From DASRDR01 sp044867785 (GTDB lineage Bacteria; Methylomirabilota; Methylomirabilia; Rokubacteriales; DASRDR01), in the NCBI GenBank assembly GCA_044867785.1, contig JBIOVM010000169.1, forward strand, positions 1 through 12,567: a stretch of DNA of 12,567 nucleotides, read 5' to 3'. Under the pieces are notes generated by a model. That model had not been told where the DNA came from. It saw only the letters and a list, made by a program, of their open reading frames with translations, and did not search any database. The translations under genes were made by a program, and so were the position numbers. Positions 1 through 5,782 of this stretch are shown here, in pieces; position 1 is the first letter of the stretch; each line of letters starts with the position of its first letter.

Positions 1-119
1 GACATCGAGAACAGGTAGCGCAGGAGGACCTGGATGAAGACCCCGATGGTGATGAACGCCAGCAGGGCGGCGAGGACCGGCCCGAGCACGCGCTCGAGCC
101 GGTCGAAGAGTCGATCCAC
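1..119 (-). CDS. dctQ: TRAP transporter small permease DctQ, N-terminal fragment
   Basis: This is the first 39 codons of a gene that runs off the left edge. The peptide starts VDRLFDRLERVLGPVL and continues into a hydrophobic stretch (about residues 12-34) followed by LLRYLF. That pattern, with an aromatic/arginine end to the first membrane helix, is typical of the small four-helix membrane subunit (DctQ) of TRAP transporters, which joins the large DctM channel in using a sodium or proton gradient for uptake. The start is taken as GTG at 119, the first start codon after the dctP stop. No strong ribosome site is visible, so coupling to dctP is likely. It lies 15 bases downstream of dctP on the same strand, the usual P-Q-M order. 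The family call rests on a short fragment plus this context; dctM is expected beyond the window. Confidence 0.8.
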   Translation of the reverse strand, partial: MDRLFDRLERVLGPVLAALLAFITIGVFIQVLLRYLFSM

Positions 120-134
120 CCGTGGAATCGGACG

Positions 135-1121
135 CTACTTCGCGTGGGTGCGGATGAGCTGCAGCAAATCGGCCGTCTTCAGCTCGCTCGCCACCTCGTC
201 CTGGATCGGCGCGATCAAGGCGATGAACTTCGCCTTGTCGGGGGTGGTGAGGGTCGCGCCCTTGGCCTTCAGACGCTCGGCGGCGGCGGCGACGAGCTCG
301 GCATCCTTCGTGCGCTCGTAGGTGGCCGCCTCGGCCGCCGCGTCCAGGACGATCTTCTGGAGGTCAGGTGGCATGCTCGCCAGCTTCTTCTCGTTGATGT
401 AGAGGGCGGACAGATTGCGCTGATGCTCAGTCTGGGAGATGAACTTGGCCGCCTCGTAGTGCTTGTTCGACTCGATCACCGCGAGGCCGTTCTCCGCCGC
501 GTCGAGCACGCCCGACTGCAGCGCCTGGTAGACCTCTCCGAAGTTCATCGGCGTCGGGATCGCGCCGAAGGTCTTCCACACCTTGACCTCGATCGGGTTG
601 TTCTGCACCCGGATCTTCACGCCCTTGAGGTCGTCGGGGCTGGCCACCGAGCCCTTGCGGCTGTAGATGTTGCGCACGCCGGCGGCGTAGAAGCCGATGC
701 GCTTGATCCCGAGGTTCTTGCTGGCGATGATCTCGTCGATCCGCTTGATGAATTGCGGGTCGGTCACCACCTTCTCGAAGTGCGGGATGTCCTTGAAGAG
801 GTAGGCGACGCTGAAGAGGCCGAGCTCCGGCACGAACGCCGCGGCGTTGGGGGCGTTGGCGCAGATCACGTCGATCGATCCCAGCCGCAGGCCCTCGACC
901 ATCGCGACCTCGGAGCCGAGCTGCGCGGCCGGGAACACCGACGCCTTGATGCGGCCCGCGCTGCGCTCCTCGACCAGCTTCTTGAACATGTTGTGGCCTT
1001 CGTCGTACATGCTGCCGACGGGCTGGTCGTGCCCCATCCGGAGCGAGATCGTCTGGGCGGAGGCCAGACCCGACGCCAGCACCAGCGCGGTGCCGATGAG
1101 CAAGGTCAGGGTTCGCTTCAT
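135..1121 (-). CDS. dctP: TRAP transporter substrate-binding protein DctP
   Basis: A 328-residue periplasmic solute receptor for a tripartite ATP-independent transporter; it captures an organic acid and hands it to the DctQ/DctM membrane pair. Residues 1-22 are a classic signal peptide (MKRT, a hydrophobic core, then ASA before Q23). The mature part begins TISLRMGHDQP, and residues 168-212 carry the family signature: VKIRVQNNP, then GAIPTPMNFGEVYQALQSG and LDAAENG. Arg171 sits where DctP proteins usually bind the ligand carboxylate, so a carboxylate substrate is more likely than a neutral amide. The ATG at 1121 is chosen over an open frame extending to 1208 because GAGGAGGGAG lies just upstream of it and the signal peptide begins there. 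It is followed by dctQ and preceded by the dimethylformamidase-like gene 243 bases upstream. The ligand cannot be named from sequence alone. Confidence 0.93.
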   Translation of the reverse strand: MKRTLTLLIGTALVLASGLASAQTISLRMGHDQPVGSMYDEGHNMFKKLVEERSAGRIKASVFPAAQLGSEVAMVEGLRLGSIDVICANAPNAAAFVPELGLFSVAYLFKDIPHFEKVVTDPQFIKRIDEIIASKNLGIKRIGFYAAGVRNIYSRKGSVASPDDLKGVKIRVQNNPIEVKVWKTFGAIPTPMNFGEVYQALQSGVLDAAENGLAVIESNKHYEAAKFISQTEHQRNLSALYINEKKLASMPPDLQKIVLDAAAEAATYERTKDAELVAAAAERLKAKGATLTTPDKAKFIALIAPIQDEVASELKTADLLQLIRTHAK

Positions 1122-1127
1122 CGTGTG

Positions 1128-1137
1128 CTCCCTCCTC
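1128..1137 (-). promoter_or_regulatory. Strong ribosome binding site of dctP
   Basis: On the minus strand this reads GAGGAGGGAG, six bases before the ATG at 1121. It fixes the dctP start and rules out the upstream in-frame start at 1208, which would place 29 charged residues in front of the signal peptide. Confidence 0.8.
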
Positions 1138-1297
1138 GTGTGGATGTGGGCGGTCTCGCGTCGCCGCGTCGCGTCGCCCGCCCAGCGCGCGTTTCCGCAG
1201 GGTGTCAAGCGAATCGGGGGGGACCATACCTCACCCGCTGGCGAGGAGCAAGGGGGGTCGCGACGGCCGCGCGCGCCTGGTCCTCGAAGCGCGCGCA

Positions 1298-1334
1298 GTC
1301 CCGCGGGGCGGCGCCGCGGTGGACCCGCTGGGAC
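1298..1334 (-). terminator. GC-rich hairpin after the dimethylformamidase-like gene
   Basis: The arms GTCCCGCGGG (1298-1307) and CCCGCTGGGAC (1324-1334) pair over ten bases with one bulge, and the loop contains the palindrome GCGGCGCCGC. It begins about 30 bases past the stop of the minus-strand gene ending at 1365. There is no U-tract, so it may attenuate or protect an mRNA end rather than act as a classical intrinsic terminator. Confidence 0.3.
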
Positions 1335-1364
1335 GAGCAGCCGGGGGAAGAGCCTCCCGGGACC

Positions 1365-3032
1365 TCACGGCTGGCGCCCCAGCCGGTCGAAGATGTTGCG
1401 CGTGATCCGCTCGACGAAGAGGTCACGGCCGCGCAGGCCGAACACCCACTCCGTCGAGCCGCAGTTGAACACCGTCCCCCTGCCGCGGGTGAAGGTGATC
1501 ATCGCGGCGGTGCCGTGCCGGTACTTCTCCAGCCCCGCCGGCGTGACCGCGCCCTCGAGCTGGCGCACCACCGCCTCGAGGTCCCGCTGGTCCCACATCA
1601 CCTCGCGCTCCGAGGACGGCCGCTCGCCGAGCGAGGCCGGTGCCAGGGCGAGGATCTCCGTGCTCATGGGTGAGCCGTCGCGGCCGGTCGGGTACGGCAG
1701 GCCGTCGCGCACCGTGTAGTCGAGCCCGTCGCACTCGTAGCCGACGATCTGGTCCTGTCCGCCGAACACGTCGCCGTACTCCAGCTGGGTCCCGGCGAAC
1801 ACCCAGTGCCCGGGTCGGTACACCATGTAGCCGCCCGAGGAGCGCGGCATGACGTAGCCCAGCCGGTGGTAGCCGCCGCGGGTGAACGACAGGCCGAAGG
1901 TCTGGTTCTCGGGCCGGCCCGTCCGGGGATGCGACCACATGCCGGTCAGGTACTTCTCCCGGTCGGTGCCGTAGACCGGATCCCACTCGGGCACGTACTT
2001 GTAGCAGACGACCTCCCGGCCGTCGTTCTCCAGGCGCACCTGCCAGAAGGCGGCGTTGCCGATGAAGAACGCCGCGTTGCCGCCGGCGGCGACGAAGCCG
2101 TCGACGACGTCGCGCTCCGCCGACGTCCAGTACTCGTCGTGGCCGACCGTCGTCAGCATGCGGTACCCCTCGACCACGCCCGGGTCTCGGTCCAGGTCGG
2201 TCTGGACGCAGTAGTCGAGGGCGTAGCCGTTCGACTCCATCCAGGGCACGAAGATCGACTCCCAGGTGTGGAAGCCGGCGAACCGCGTCCAGTGGTGATA
2301 GCCCTGCTGGACATGGCGGGGGAACGCCTCGACCAGCGGCCGCTCGCCGAAGCCGGGAGTGCCGGTGTTGGCGTTCCGGATGGTGCTCGGCACGCGGCGG
2401 AGGAGCCCGCGCTGCCACGGGCGCTGGAAGGAGAGCCTTGACGCCACCGAGCCGTCGTCGCTCGCGTAGAAGCACTTGCCGCCCCACGTGTTGTAGGCGG
2501 CATAGGTGTTCGTGGACAGGATCATCAGGATCCGCGCCGACCGCTTCCGCGCGGGCGCCCGCACGACGAAGAAGTGATCCCACTCGAAGGGCTCGCCTTT
2601 CCGCCCCTCGCCCCGCAAGGTCACCGCGTAGTAGCCCGAGGGCCAGGCGCGAGGGATCCGGAAGCCGAAGCCGTCCGGCCAGCCGCATCCCCGGGCGAAC
2701 GCCTCGGCCGGCGTCGGGTGGAGAGCGCCGCGGAGGCCGTCGCGCCGCCACACGACCTCGCGCCGGGCGCACACGCGGGCAATCTCGATCGAGTAGCGGG
2801 AGGCGGAGGTGGAGGTGTGGAACCGTACCTCTTCCCCGGGCCGATAGCTCAGCTGGTCCGTGTAGCACCAGATCCCCTGGTCCGCCGGCCGCGTCAGGCG
2901 GTCGTTGTCGGTGCCACAGAGCTTGATGATGAGGCTGGTTCGCGCCGAGGGCCGCACGTAGGACACGGCATCGGCCGGTGGCCGCTTGGCGATCAGCGCC
3001 TGAGTGAGCGCGTCGGGGCGACGCTTGGTCAT
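1365..3032 (-). CDS. N,N-dimethylformamidase large-subunit-like amide hydrolase
   Basis: A 555-residue protein resembling the large (beta) subunit of N,N-dimethylformamidase, an iron enzyme that splits dimethylformamide into formate and dimethylamine. Recognisable blocks are an N-terminal beta-rich part (about 50-160, with YRPGEEVRF), then NTYAAYNTWGG (175-185), YRMLTTVGHDEYWT (290-303), GGNAAFFIGNAAFWQ (317-331) and a C-terminal GTVFNCGSTEW (519-529). His298 and Glu300 fit, with a constant offset, the His519/Glu521 site reported for the Paracoccus enzyme, and Tyr177 fits its Tyr399. The second iron-ligand tyrosine cannot be placed with certainty. It is about 200 residues shorter at the N-terminus than that subunit (about 760), and no small alpha subunit gene is adjacent. 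No signal peptide is seen. The ATG at 3032 is preceded by GAGGAG at 8 bases. The fold family is fairly sure; the substrate is unknown and may be another amide. Confidence 0.82.
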   Translation of the reverse strand: MTKRRPDALTQALIAKRPPADAVSYVRPSARTSLIIKLCGTDNDRLTRPADQGIWCYTDQLSYRPGEEVRFHTSTSASRYSIEIARVCARREVVWRRDGLRGALHPTPAEAFARGCGWPDGFGFRIPRAWPSGYYAVTLRGEGRKGEPFEWDHFFVVRAPARKRSARILMILSTNTYAAYNTWGGKCFYASDDGSVASRLSFQRPWQRGLLRRVPSTIRNANTGTPGFGERPLVEAFPRHVQQGYHHWTRFAGFHTWESIFVPWMESNGYALDYCVQTDLDRDPGVVEGYRMLTTVGHDEYWTSAERDVVDGFVAAGGNAAFFIGNAAFWQVRLENDGREVVCYKYVPEWDPVYGTDREKYLTGMWSHPRTGRPENQTFGLSFTRGGYHRLGYVMPRSSGGYMVYRPGHWVFAGTQLEYGDVFGGQDQIVGYECDGLDYTVRDGLPYPTGRDGSPMSTEILALAPASLGERPSSEREVMWDQRDLEAVVRQLEGAVTPAGLEKYRHGTAAMITFTRGRGTVFNCGSTEWVFGLRGRDLFVERITRNIFDRLGRQP

Positions 3033-3127
3033 CGCACGGGCTCCTCGATCCGAAGGAGTGCACGGCAGGGCGGGCGGGCCGCCGTCGCTTCGCTTCTACC
3101 CCGGTCGTCGCCGCCGGTGCAAGGGCA

Positions 3128-3142
3128 CCCCGCGACGCGGGG
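3128..3142. promoter_or_regulatory. 15-base palindrome in divergent promoter region
   Basis: CCCCGCG-A-CGCGGGG is a perfect inverted repeat with a single central base. It lies in the 192-base gap (3033-3224) between the minus-strand dimethylformamidase-like gene and the plus-strand membrane protein gene. A one-base loop cannot form a stable RNA hairpin, so if functional it would be a dimeric regulator site. In such GC-rich DNA chance is a real alternative. Confidence 0.3.
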
Positions 3143-3224
3143 ACCGGCTTCGGCGCCCGTCCGTCGCCGCCGCCGACCGGAACCCGGGCCGACCCCGACC
3201 CCGTCTCAACGGTGGGAGGCAAGG

Positions 3225-3530
3225 ATGGCCACGCTCCTGGTCGCCGCTCTCCTGGCGCTCGGCGCGACATGGGCAGCCGCCCGGGGTAGCCGCCTGCTGG
3301 CCCGGGGGCTCGGACACGCCGACCATCCCTCGGCCTCGCTCTGGCTCGTGCGCGGCATCCGGGGAGCCGTCGTCGGCGCGGCCCTCGGCGCCTTAGCCGC
3401 GGGGCTCCTCTCCGGCCAAGCCTGGCTCCTCGTGTTCGGCGGCGTCTTCCTGGCCGAGGAGCTCTACGAGACGGGCGTGATCGCCCTCGCGCTCAGGCGC
3501 GCGCCGGACCCGCCCGCCGACACGCGATAG
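3225..3530 (+). CDS. Small membrane protein of unknown function, three predicted helices
   Basis: A 101-residue protein that I do not recognise. Hydrophobic segments lie at about 3-17, 45-62 and 64-85. A short basic loop (GSRLLARGLGHADHP, 21-35) separates the first two, and the third runs into VFLAEELYETGVIALAL. It ends in a short polar tail. The ATG at 3225 follows GGGAGG at five bases, a good ribosome site, which also argues against longer in-frame extensions upstream. It reads away from the dimethylformamidase-like gene and ends 21 bases from the convergent 3' end of the nitrile hydratase activator gene. It may be an inner-membrane accessory of either neighbour, but nothing in the sequence shows this. 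Confidence 0.65.
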   Translation: MATLLVAALLALGATWAAARGSRLLARGLGHADHPSASLWLVRGIRGAVVGAALGALAAGLLSGQAWLLVFGGVFLAEELYETGVIALALRRAPDPPADTR

Positions 3531-3551
3531 CTCGCGGCGCCCGGCGAGGCC

Positions 3552-4394
3552 TCAGTACACCTCGTCGCGCTCGCCGAACTCGAACTGGTGGGTGGTCTCG
3601 TCCAGCTCGTCGCGGGTGACGAGCCCCTTCGCGTCGAGCAGCGCCTCGAACGTCTCGAGCCAGATCGCGTAGTACGCGAACGGCCCGCCGCGTCGCTCGG
3701 CCGCCGCGATGCGACCGATGAGCGCCTGACGAAACTCCTCCCACTCGTAGACACCCCGCTCGTGGAGCGCGACCGCCATCCCGAAGGCACGGCCTTGCCA
3801 CGGCTCCTCGAAGACCAGCTCGCCGTTCTTCCGCGGGAGCGCCGCCGGCCCCTGCATGGCGGTCACGACTTGATCCACGGTCAGGGCGTCACCCTCGACC
3901 CTGACCCCGGAGAAGGACACCCGGCACTGCCTGCGCGCCCGGGCCACCCGCCAGATCCGCGTGTCATCGACCGGTTGGCCGTCGGCGCGCGGCTGCCAGC
4001 TGGACGCGGTGAAGAGCCGAGCCGCCAGCTCTCCGCTCGGAGGCAGGACGGCGTCGGCCTCCAGCATGCGCTCCACGTGATCGTAGAGGGCCAGGGCGAG
4101 GGCGTCCGAGTCGATCGAGTGGAACCACTGGGCGTGGCCGTCGAACATCAGGAGCGCCACGTTCGCGAGGGCGCACGGCCCGAGGCACCCTCCCATGGTC
4201 AGGTGGACCACGTTGCGGAGCCGCCGGCGCTCCCACTCGCGGTGGAGCGTTTCGGCCGGGATCGGCGCGAAGCCGTCCTCGGTCCGCCCGCAGCAGCAGC
4301 CGCTCGCGCAGACGAAGAGCTGACCGCGGTAGCGGGCGACGTTCACGCGGCGCCCGTCGGCGCGGACGACGATGTTGCGCGGACGCTCGTACAT
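3552..4394 (-). CDS. Nitrile hydratase activator fused to an N-terminal [2Fe-2S] ferredoxin-like domain
   Basis: A 280-residue protein of two parts. Residues about 8-115 form a thioredoxin-like [2Fe-2S] ferredoxin domain: C29-x3-C33-C34-C35-GRTEDG, then HLTMGGC70LGPC74ALANV. As I recall, similar CCCGRT...GCLGPC proteins occur beside cobalamin and cobalt genes. Residues about 175-265 match the nitrile hydratase accessory/activator family, which is related to the N-terminus of the beta subunit: FEEPWQGRAFGMAVALHERG, EWEEF, then YAIWLETFEALLDAKGLVT. The activators of cobalt nitrile hydratases help insert cobalt into, and oxidise the cysteines of, the alpha subunit; the ferredoxin domain could add redox or metal-delivery capacity (inference). 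A linker of about 60 residues joins the parts. The start at 4394, 17 bases after the alpha stop, is the only sensible one but has no Shine-Dalgarno, so translational coupling is likely. Confidence 0.85.
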   Translation of the reverse strand: MYERPRNIVVRADGRRVNVARYRGQLFVCASGCCCGRTEDGFAPIPAETLHREWERRRLRNVVHLTMGGCLGPCALANVALLMFDGHAQWFHSIDSDALALALYDHVERMLEADAVLPPSGELAARLFTASSWQPRADGQPVDDTRIWRVARARRQCRVSFSGVRVEGDALTVDQVVTAMQGPAALPRKNGELVFEEPWQGRAFGMAVALHERGVYEWEEFRQALIGRIAAAERRGGPFAYYAIWLETFEALLDAKGLVTRDELDETTHQFEFGERDEVY

Positions 4395-4411
4395 CGGGGG
4401 CGCGGGGCCGG

Positions 4412-5011
4412 TCAGGCCCGGGCGGGCGGCAGCGTGACCTCGGCCACGCCGATCAGCGCGTCCCGCGGGATGAGGCTCGCCAGCGCGGATTCGTCGAGCC
4501 CGTCCGCGCCGGCCGGCCGGCGCGGCAGGACCATGTAGCGCACCTCCGCGCTCGAGTCCCACACGCGAACGTCACGGTCGGCCGGGAGGTCCACGCCGAA
4601 CTCGCGCAGCACCTGGCGGGGCTCGGAGACGGCCCGGGATCGGTAGGCGGGCAGCTTGTACCACGTCGGCGGGAGGCCGAGCACCGGCCACGGGTAGCAC
4701 GAGCAGAGCGTGCAGACGACGAGGTTGTGGACGGCGAGAGTGTTCTCGACGACGACCAGGCGGTCGAACTCGAGGCCCAGCGCGGCCAGCGCGGCCCTGG
4801 AGTCCTCGAGCAAGAGGCGCTTGTAGCCGGGGTCCCGCCAGGCCCGAGCGACCGCCCGCGCGCCCAGGAGAGGGCCCGTCGCCTCGCCGTAGCGCCGGAC
4901 GACCTTGTCGACGGCGTCGGGCGCCAGGACGCCCCGCTCGAGGAGGAGCGACTCGAGCGCGCGCACGCGGGACACGACGTACGGGTCGACGTTCGCGTGA
5001 TCCTTCCCCAT
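4412..5011 (-). CDS. nthA: Cobalt-type nitrile hydratase subunit alpha
   Basis: The 199-residue catalytic subunit of nitrile hydratase, which hydrates nitriles to amides in the cytoplasm as a heterodimer with beta. The metal claw is C100-T-L-C103-S-C105, followed by YPWPVLGLPPTWYK. Threonine after the first cysteine marks the cobalt form; iron enzymes carry serine there. The two later cysteines are expected to be oxidised to sulfinic and sulfenic acids. The N-terminal helices (RALESLLLERGVLAPDAVD) and the C-terminal RVWDSSAEVRYMVLPRRP block are also family hallmarks. Length is typical. The ATG at 5011 is preceded by GGAGGGG and gives the usual short N-terminus. The gene lies 20 bases after beta and 17 before the activator, the order common in cobalt nitrile hydratase operons. 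A thiocyanate hydrolase gamma subunit is less likely because the neighbouring beta is full-length and unsplit. Confidence 0.95.
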   Translation of the reverse strand: MGKDHANVDPYVVSRVRALESLLLERGVLAPDAVDKVVRRYGEATGPLLGARAVARAWRDPGYKRLLLEDSRAALAALGLEFDRLVVVENTLAVHNLVVCTLCSCYPWPVLGLPPTWYKLPAYRSRAVSEPRQVLREFGVDLPADRDVRVWDSSAEVRYMVLPRRPAGADGLDESALASLIPRDALIGVAEVTLPPARA

Positions 5012-5031
5012 CGCCCCTCCGTCCCGCCCGC

Positions 5032-5703
5032 TCACGCGGGATCGAGATAGCTCTCCCAGAGATCCAGGTACACGGCCGCCCGGGGCTCGGCCGAGGCGCC
5101 CCAGAGCTCCTCGCCGTCGAACCGGACGCTGTAGAGATGTTGCGGCGCCTCGCCTCGCCCGTGGGCGTTCGTGTCGGCGAACACCCAAGGCCCGCGCGCT
5201 CCGGCCACGATGCCGCGCTTGCCGCGAGCATAGCGGGGCAAGCGCGTGTGACCGTGGGATCGAAGGTTCCGGGTCACGACCCGGTCCCCGGGCCGGAAGC
5301 GGGGCTCGGCCGTCACGGATCGGCGGAAGGTGGCCTCCGCGACGCCCTGACGGGCAGGCGGCTCGCGGGGCGTGACCGCATCCGTCGCCCCGCGGTCCGG
5401 GTTCGCGGCGAAGAACCGGATCCTCGCCTCCAGCTCCTCTCGGGTCAAGACGCCCTTCTCCACCAGGAGCTGGCAGGCCGAGTCCAGCCACTGCTCGAAG
5501 TAGCTCGCCTGGAGATAGTGGACGGGCGGCAAGCGCTCACGGCTGTGACGGAACTCGTCGATGGTGTAGAGCGGCCAGCGCGTCCCGGCCTCCACGCACG
5601 CGACGACGTGCGCCTCCCACCAGACGTGGAAGCCGCGCTCCTCGGGCTCGGCCGCGACCGGGCCGAACCCGCGCATCCCTCCGAGATCGTGAATACCGTC
5701 CAC
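5032..5703 (-). CDS. nthB: Nitrile hydratase subunit beta
   Basis: The 223-residue structural partner of the catalytic alpha subunit. It opens with VDGIHDLGGMRGFGPV, the nearly invariant start of beta subunits. It continues with FHVWWEAHV, DEFRHSRERLPPVHYL and YFEQWLDSACQLLVEKGVLT, and ends in an SH3-like barrel (about 133-223: FRPGDRVVTRN, GHTRLPRYARGKRGIV, LYSVRFDGEELWG). Arg52 and Arg157 fall at the positions of the two arginines known to hydrogen-bond the oxidised claw cysteines of alpha. The start is GTG at 5703: it yields the conserved N-terminus and has GGAGGG seven bases upstream, whereas an ATG at 5772 would add 23 unrelated residues. It follows the FAD oxidoreductase gene by 79 bases and precedes alpha by 20. 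Confidence 0.95.
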   Translation of the reverse strand: MDGIHDLGGMRGFGPVAAEPEERGFHVWWEAHVVACVEAGTRWPLYTIDEFRHSRERLPPVHYLQASYFEQWLDSACQLLVEKGVLTREELEARIRFFAANPDRGATDAVTPREPPARQGVAEATFRRSVTAEPRFRPGDRVVTRNLRSHGHTRLPRYARGKRGIVAGARGPWVFADTNAHGRGEAPQHLYSVRFDGEELWGASAEPRAAVYLDLWESYLDPA

Positions 5704-5710
5704 GCGCGAT

Positions 5711-5716
5711 CCCTCC
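5711..5716 (-). promoter_or_regulatory. Ribosome binding site fixing the GTG start of nitrile hydratase beta
   Basis: On the minus strand this reads GGAGGG, seven bases before the GTG at 5703. Together with the conserved VDGIHDLGGM terminus it decides the start against the ATG at 5772. Confidence 0.75.
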
Positions 5717-5782
5717 GCCGACGTCTCGCCGGACGGTGGGATTGTAGCCCAGCCCGCGGCGGCGGGACTCACCCGCGCCGGC

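Larger units (their letters stand above)
1122..1364. other. Gap between dimethylformamidase-like gene and dctP
   Basis: This 243-base stretch separates two genes on the same minus strand. It contains the dctP ribosome site, a GC hairpin (arms 1269-1276 and 1289-1296, both GCGCGCGC) and a larger hairpin at 1298-1334. No coding frame with recognisable protein is seen on either strand. The length and the two hairpins suggest that dctP has its own promoter here or is reached by read-through; no clear -35/-10 pair could be picked out. Confidence 0.5.

Noticed and set aside
144..1673. Open frame of 509 codons on the plus strand antisense to dctP
   Set aside because: The peptide is low-complexity, rich in Leu, Arg, Asp and Gly, without motifs, and the opposite strand encodes a clear DctP.
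1423..3270. Open frame of 615 codons on the minus strand overlapping the dimethylformamidase-like gene
   Set aside because: Its peptide is Arg/Pro/Gly-rich with no domain; the other frame holds recognisable family blocks and a good ribosome site. It is open only because of the GC content.
3531..3548. Small hairpin CTCGC...GCGAG between the convergent membrane-protein and activator genes
   Set aside because: Only five paired bases and no T-run; such matches are expected by chance in this composition, so it is not called a terminator.
4412..5703. Thiocyanate hydrolase instead of nitrile hydratase
   Set aside because: That enzyme splits the beta-like part into two subunits; here beta is a single 223-residue chain with both arginines in place, which fits nitrile hydratase.
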